This document shows, piece after piece, positions 3,109 to 6,092 of a DNA stretch of 6,092 bases. Made by a program: the position numbers and the translations under genes. The stretch spans positions 1 through 6,092 of the forward strand of contig JABHJJ010000061.1 in NCBI GenBank assembly GCA_018691945.1, written 5' to 3'. The first letter of the stretch is position 1; every line of letters starts with the position of its first letter. The notes under the pieces were generated by a model, which saw only the letters and a program-made list of their open reading frames with translations, made no database searches and was not told where the DNA came from. The stretch is from Candidatus Nitrosopelagicus sp. Lineage in GTDB: Archaea; Thermoproteota; Nitrososphaeria; Nitrososphaerales; Nitrosopumilaceae.

Positions 3109-6092
3109 TGCCAGAAAATTATACTCAGCGTTGGCCTGTAATTCAAGACATACTTCGAAGAGAAGGAATAGCACGACAACATCTTACATCATTTGATGAA
3201 TTTTTAGATAATGGATTACAAAGTATCATTCAAGAAGTAGGACAAATTGAAATTGAAAATGCAGAATATCCTTACAAAATTCAACTAGGTAAAATTAAAC
3301 TGCAACAACCACGGATGATGGAATTAGATGGATCCATCACACATGTAACTCCTGCTGAAGCACGACTACGAAATATTTCTTATGTTGCACCAATCATGAT
3401 GGAAGCAAGTGTAGTGGAAGATGGTAAAACACTTGAAACACGTTTTGTTCACATTGGTGACATGCCTGTCATGGTGAAATCACACGCATGTATTCTAAAC
3501 ACATTCACTGATCAAAAATTAATTGATCATCAAGAAGACCCACGTGACCCTGGTGGATACTTTATCATTAACGGTTCTGAAAGAGTTGTAGTTGGATTAG
3601 AAGATCTATCTTATAACAAAATTATTGTAGATGCTGAAAAAGTTGGAGGAAAAATTGTTCACAAAGCTAAAGTATATTCTTCTATTATTGGTTATCGTGC
3701 AAAATTAGAACTTATAATGAAAGACGATGGAATGATTGTTGCAAAAATTCCTGGTTCACCTGTAGATATTCCAGTTGTAACTTTAATGCGTGCACTTGGT
3801 TTAGAATCTGATAAAGACATTGCAGGTGCAGTATCTCTTGTTGATGAAATACAAGATCATTTGGAAGGTTCATTTGAAAAAGCAGGTGATGTTCCAACCT
3901 CAAAAGATGCAATTGTCTATATCAGTAAAAGAATTGCACCAGGAATGTTAGAAGAGTTTCAAATCAAACGTGCTGAAACACTTCTTGATTGGGGCCTCTT
4001 ACCCCATTTGGGCAAACATCCTGAAAACAGAAAAGAGAAGGCTCATTTTATGGGTGAAGCAGCTTGTAAATTATTAGAGCTTAAACTGGGATGGATTGAT
4101 CCAGATGATAAAGATCATTATGGAAACAAGGTGATCAAATTTGCAGGTCAAATGCTTGCTGACTTGTTTAGAACTGCCTTTCGTAATTTAGTTAGAGATA
4201 TGAAATACCAATTAGAGCGTTCTGGTCAGAAACGTGGAATTAATGCAGTTGCTGCAGCAATTAGACCTGGAATCGTTTCTGATAAACTAAACAATGCAAT
4301 TGCAACTGGAAATTGGGGTCGTGGTCGTGTTGGTGTTACTCAATTACTTGACAGAACTAACTATCTTTCAACTATTAGTCACTTGAGAAGAGTACAATCT
4401 CCTCTTAGCAGAACTCAACCAAACTTTGAAGCCAGAGATTTACATTCAACACACTTTGGTAGGATTTGTCCAAGTGAGACTCCAGAAGGTTCAAACTGTG
4501 GACTTGTAAAGAATTTAGCATTATCCGCAATTATATCCCAAAATGTTCCATCTGAAGAGATTGTCGAAAAACTATTTGAAATTGGAGTGTCTGATTTAGT
4601 CTCAACTTCAAACGAAGTCAAAAAGGATGGTACTAGAATATTCGTTGATGGAAAATTAATTGGATTTCACAAAGATGGACAAAATTTAGTCGAGCAAATG
4701 CGTGACTTGAGAAGAAGTTCAAAGATTCACCCACATGTTGGAATATCAATTCACAAGCCTGAAGAACAAGGTGCAACTCATAGACTATACGTTAACTGTA
4801 ATGCTGGTCGTGTACTCAGACCACTTGTGATTATAAAAGATGGGAAAAACTTACTCTCACAAGATATTCTTGAAAAAATCTCCAAGAAATTGATTTCTTG
4901 GAATGATCTAGTAAGAATGGGAGTTATTGAATTACTAGACGCGAATGAAGAAGAAAATTGTTATGTAACATTTGATGATAAAAATACAAAAAAATTCACC
5001 CACATGGAAATTTTCCCATCTGCAATTTTGGGTGCAGGTGCATCAATCATTCCTTATCCTGAACACAATCAATCTCCAAGAAATACTTACGAATCTGCAA
5101 TGGCTAAACAAAGTCTTGGATTCTCAACCCCAATGATGAATACCAGTACATATGTTCGTCAGCACTTTATGTTATATCCACAAGGTCCAATTGTATCGAC
5201 ACGTGCAATGAACTTACTTGGAATGGAAGAAAGACCAGCCGGTGTAAATTGTACAGTGGCAGTATTGCCATTTGATGGTTATAATATTGAAGATGCAATT
5301 GTGTTGAACCGCTCATCTGTTGATAGAGGACTATTCAGAACTTTCTTCTATAGAATTTATGATACTGAAGCAAAACAATATCCTGGTGGAATGCGAGATA
5401 ACTTTGAAATTCCAAATGCAGATGATAATGTTCGTGGTTACAAAGGTGAAAAAGCCTACAGAATGTTAGAAGATGATGGTATTGTAGCAACAGAATCTGG
5501 TGTCATAGGTGGTGATATCTTGATTGGAAAAACCAGCCCTCCAAGATTTATGGAAGAGTATAAAGAATTTGAAACTAGTGGTCCATACAGACGTGATACA
5601 TCAGTTGGTGTAAGACCTTCTGAACATGGTGTTGTTGATACTGTTGTTATGACACAATCTAATGAAGGTGGAAAAATGTACAAGATTCGTGTACGTGATA
5701 TGAGAATTCCAGAAATTGGTGACAAGTTTGCATCACGACATGGTCAAAAAGGTGTACTTGGAATTTTAGCAAAACAAGAAGACTTACCATACACTGAACA
5801 AGGAATTCAACCTGATGTCTTGATTAACCCACATGCTTTCCCATCTAGAATGACCGTAGGAATGATGATGGAATCTGTATGTGGCAAAGCTGCTGCACTT
5901 AGAGGAAAACAGTTTGATGGTTCAGCATTTGTTGGAGAGAAAATGGACATTGTAAAAGACATTCTTGATAAAGAAGGTTTCAAGTATTCAGGTAAAGAGA
6001 AAATGTATGACGGTCGAACTGGTAAATCATTTGAAGTTGATACTTTTGTTGGAGTTGTATATTATCAAAAATTACATCACATGGTCTCAGAT
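3108..6092 (+). CDS. rpoB: DNA-directed RNA polymerase subunit B (RpoB), 3'-truncated by window end
   Basis: The second-largest catalytic subunit of archaeal RNA polymerase, homologous to bacterial beta and eukaryotic Rpb2. The window holds 995 codons without a stop; the family usually has about 1,100-1,150, so the zinc-binding and clamp-contacting C-terminus is missing only because the window ends. The protrusion begins with YTQRWPVIQDILRREG (5-20), and PRDPGGYFIINGSERVV is at 145-161. The lobe lies at about 170-340. The fork region runs from HLRRVQSPLSR (425-435) to RICPSETPEGSNCGL (452-466). The external domains lie at about 500-640. The hybrid-binding domain includes YPEHNQSPRN (650-659), FDGYNIEDA (722-730; acidic E728 and D729) and GDKFASRHGQKG (871-882). 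K873 and K881 correspond to the conserved active-site lysines of bacterial beta. The gene is one chain, not the B'/B'' split seen in many euryarchaea, and no intein is present. The start at ATG 3108 follows from the one-base overlap with rpoH. Confidence 0.98.
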   Translation, partial: MPENYTQRWPVIQDILRREGIARQHLTSFDEFLDNGLQSIIQEVGQIEIENAEYPYKIQLGKIKLQQPRMMELDGSITHVTPAEARLRNISYVAPIMMEASVVEDGKTLETRFVHIGDMPVMVKSHACILNTFTDQKLIDHQEDPRDPGGYFIINGSERVVVGLEDLSYNKIIVDAEKVGGKIVHKAKVYSSIIGYRAKLELIMKDDGMIVAKIPGSPVDIPVVTLMRALGLESDKDIAGAVSLVDEIQDHLEGSFEKAGDVPTSKDAIVYISKRIAPGMLEEFQIKRAETLLDWGLLPHLGKHPENRKEKAHFMGEAACKLLELKLGWIDPDDKDHYGNKVIKFAGQMLADLFRTAFRNLVRDMKYQLERSGQKRGINAVAAAIRPGIVSDKLNNAIATGNWGRGRVGVTQLLDRTNYLSTISHLRRVQSPLSRTQPNFEARDLHSTHFGRICPSETPEGSNCGLVKNLALSAIISQNVPSEEIVEKLFEIGVSDLVSTSNEVKKDGTRIFVDGKLIGFHKDGQNLVEQMRDLRRSSKIHPHVGISIHKPEEQGATHRLYVNCNAGRVLRPLVIIKDGKNLLSQDILEKISKKLISWNDLVRMGVIELLDANEEENCYVTFDDKNTKKFTHMEIFPSAILGAGASIIPYPEHNQSPRNTYESAMAKQSLGFSTPMMNTSTYVRQHFMLYPQGPIVSTRAMNLLGMEERPAGVNCTVAVLPFDGYNIEDAIVLNRSSVDRGLFRTFFYRIYDTEAKQYPGGMRDNFEIPNADDNVRGYKGEKAYRMLEDDGIVATESGVIGGDILIGKTSPPRFMEEYKEFETSGPYRRDTSVGVRPSEHGVVDTVVMTQSNEGGKMYKIRVRDMRIPEIGDKFASRHGQKGVLGILAKQEDLPYTEQGIQPDVLINPHAFPSRMTVGMMMESVCGKAAALRGKQFDGSAFVGEKMDIVKDILDKEGFKYSGKEKMYDGRTGKSFEVDTFVGVVYYQKLHHMVSD

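Noticed and set aside
2983..3174. Minus-strand open frame across the rpoH-rpoB junction
   Set aside because: Antisense to two conserved RNA polymerase genes; its predicted protein has no recognisable pattern.
3712..5725. Minus-strand open frames at 3712-3912, 4415-4621 and 5456-5725
   Set aside because: All are antisense to the uninterrupted, highly conserved rpoB frame.
3108..6092. Possible split of RpoB into B' and B'' or an intein insertion
   Set aside because: The reading frame is continuous through all conserved motifs with no internal stop, no long insertion and no re-initiation site.
1..6092. CRISPR array, tRNA, rRNA or riboswitch
   Set aside because: No regularly spaced short repeats, cloverleaf-like sequence or rRNA motifs were seen; the short intergenic gaps leave little room.

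Overview
The window reads as AT-rich archaeal DNA from a Nitrosopumilus-type ammonia-oxidising thaumarchaeon (Nitrososphaerota). Three secreted proteins end in the PEFG-CTERM sorting signal (VPEFG, one hydrophobic helix, short basic tail), which is characteristic of that phylum. They sit beside an archaeal rpoH-rpoB operon whose RpoB is a single unsplit chain. The genus-level guess is inference.

Left part (1-2676): the last 20 codons of an unidentified plus-strand gene run into the end of a cluster of three minus-strand genes (60-899, 965-1774, 1831-2676). Each encodes a protein of about 270-280 residues with the same plan: signal peptide, an N-terminal Ig-like beta domain (Y-x2-G-[DE] motif, then DG-x-F and W/Y-x-x-DG-x-Y-x-I-x-A-x-Y), a second beta domain, and the C-terminal PEFG tail. 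They are tandem paralogues. Each has its own TATA-like element near its start, so they look separately transcribed, at least in part from leaderless or short-leader mRNAs. A T-rich tract lies after the middle gene. The ectodomains are strongly diverged, yet the last 38 codons of genes 1 and 2 are almost identical in DNA (119 of 121 bases, both differences silent).

Middle (2677-2856): a divergent AT-rich control region between PEFG gene 3 and rpoH. It holds a TATA element for each direction, an 8-bp palindrome, a 19-bp palindrome nested in a larger inverted repeat, and a G-rich ribosome binding site for rpoH.

Right part (2857-6092): rpoH, overlapping by one base (TAATG) with rpoB, which stays open to the window end (995 codons). 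These are core RNA polymerase genes.

The region is mostly recognisable families. I do not see a clear new multi-gene system. The most notable signal is the homogenised sorting-signal cassette shared by two otherwise diverged surface proteins. No tRNA, rRNA, CRISPR, insertion sequence or attachment site was seen, and no gene-free stretch exceeds 300 bases.
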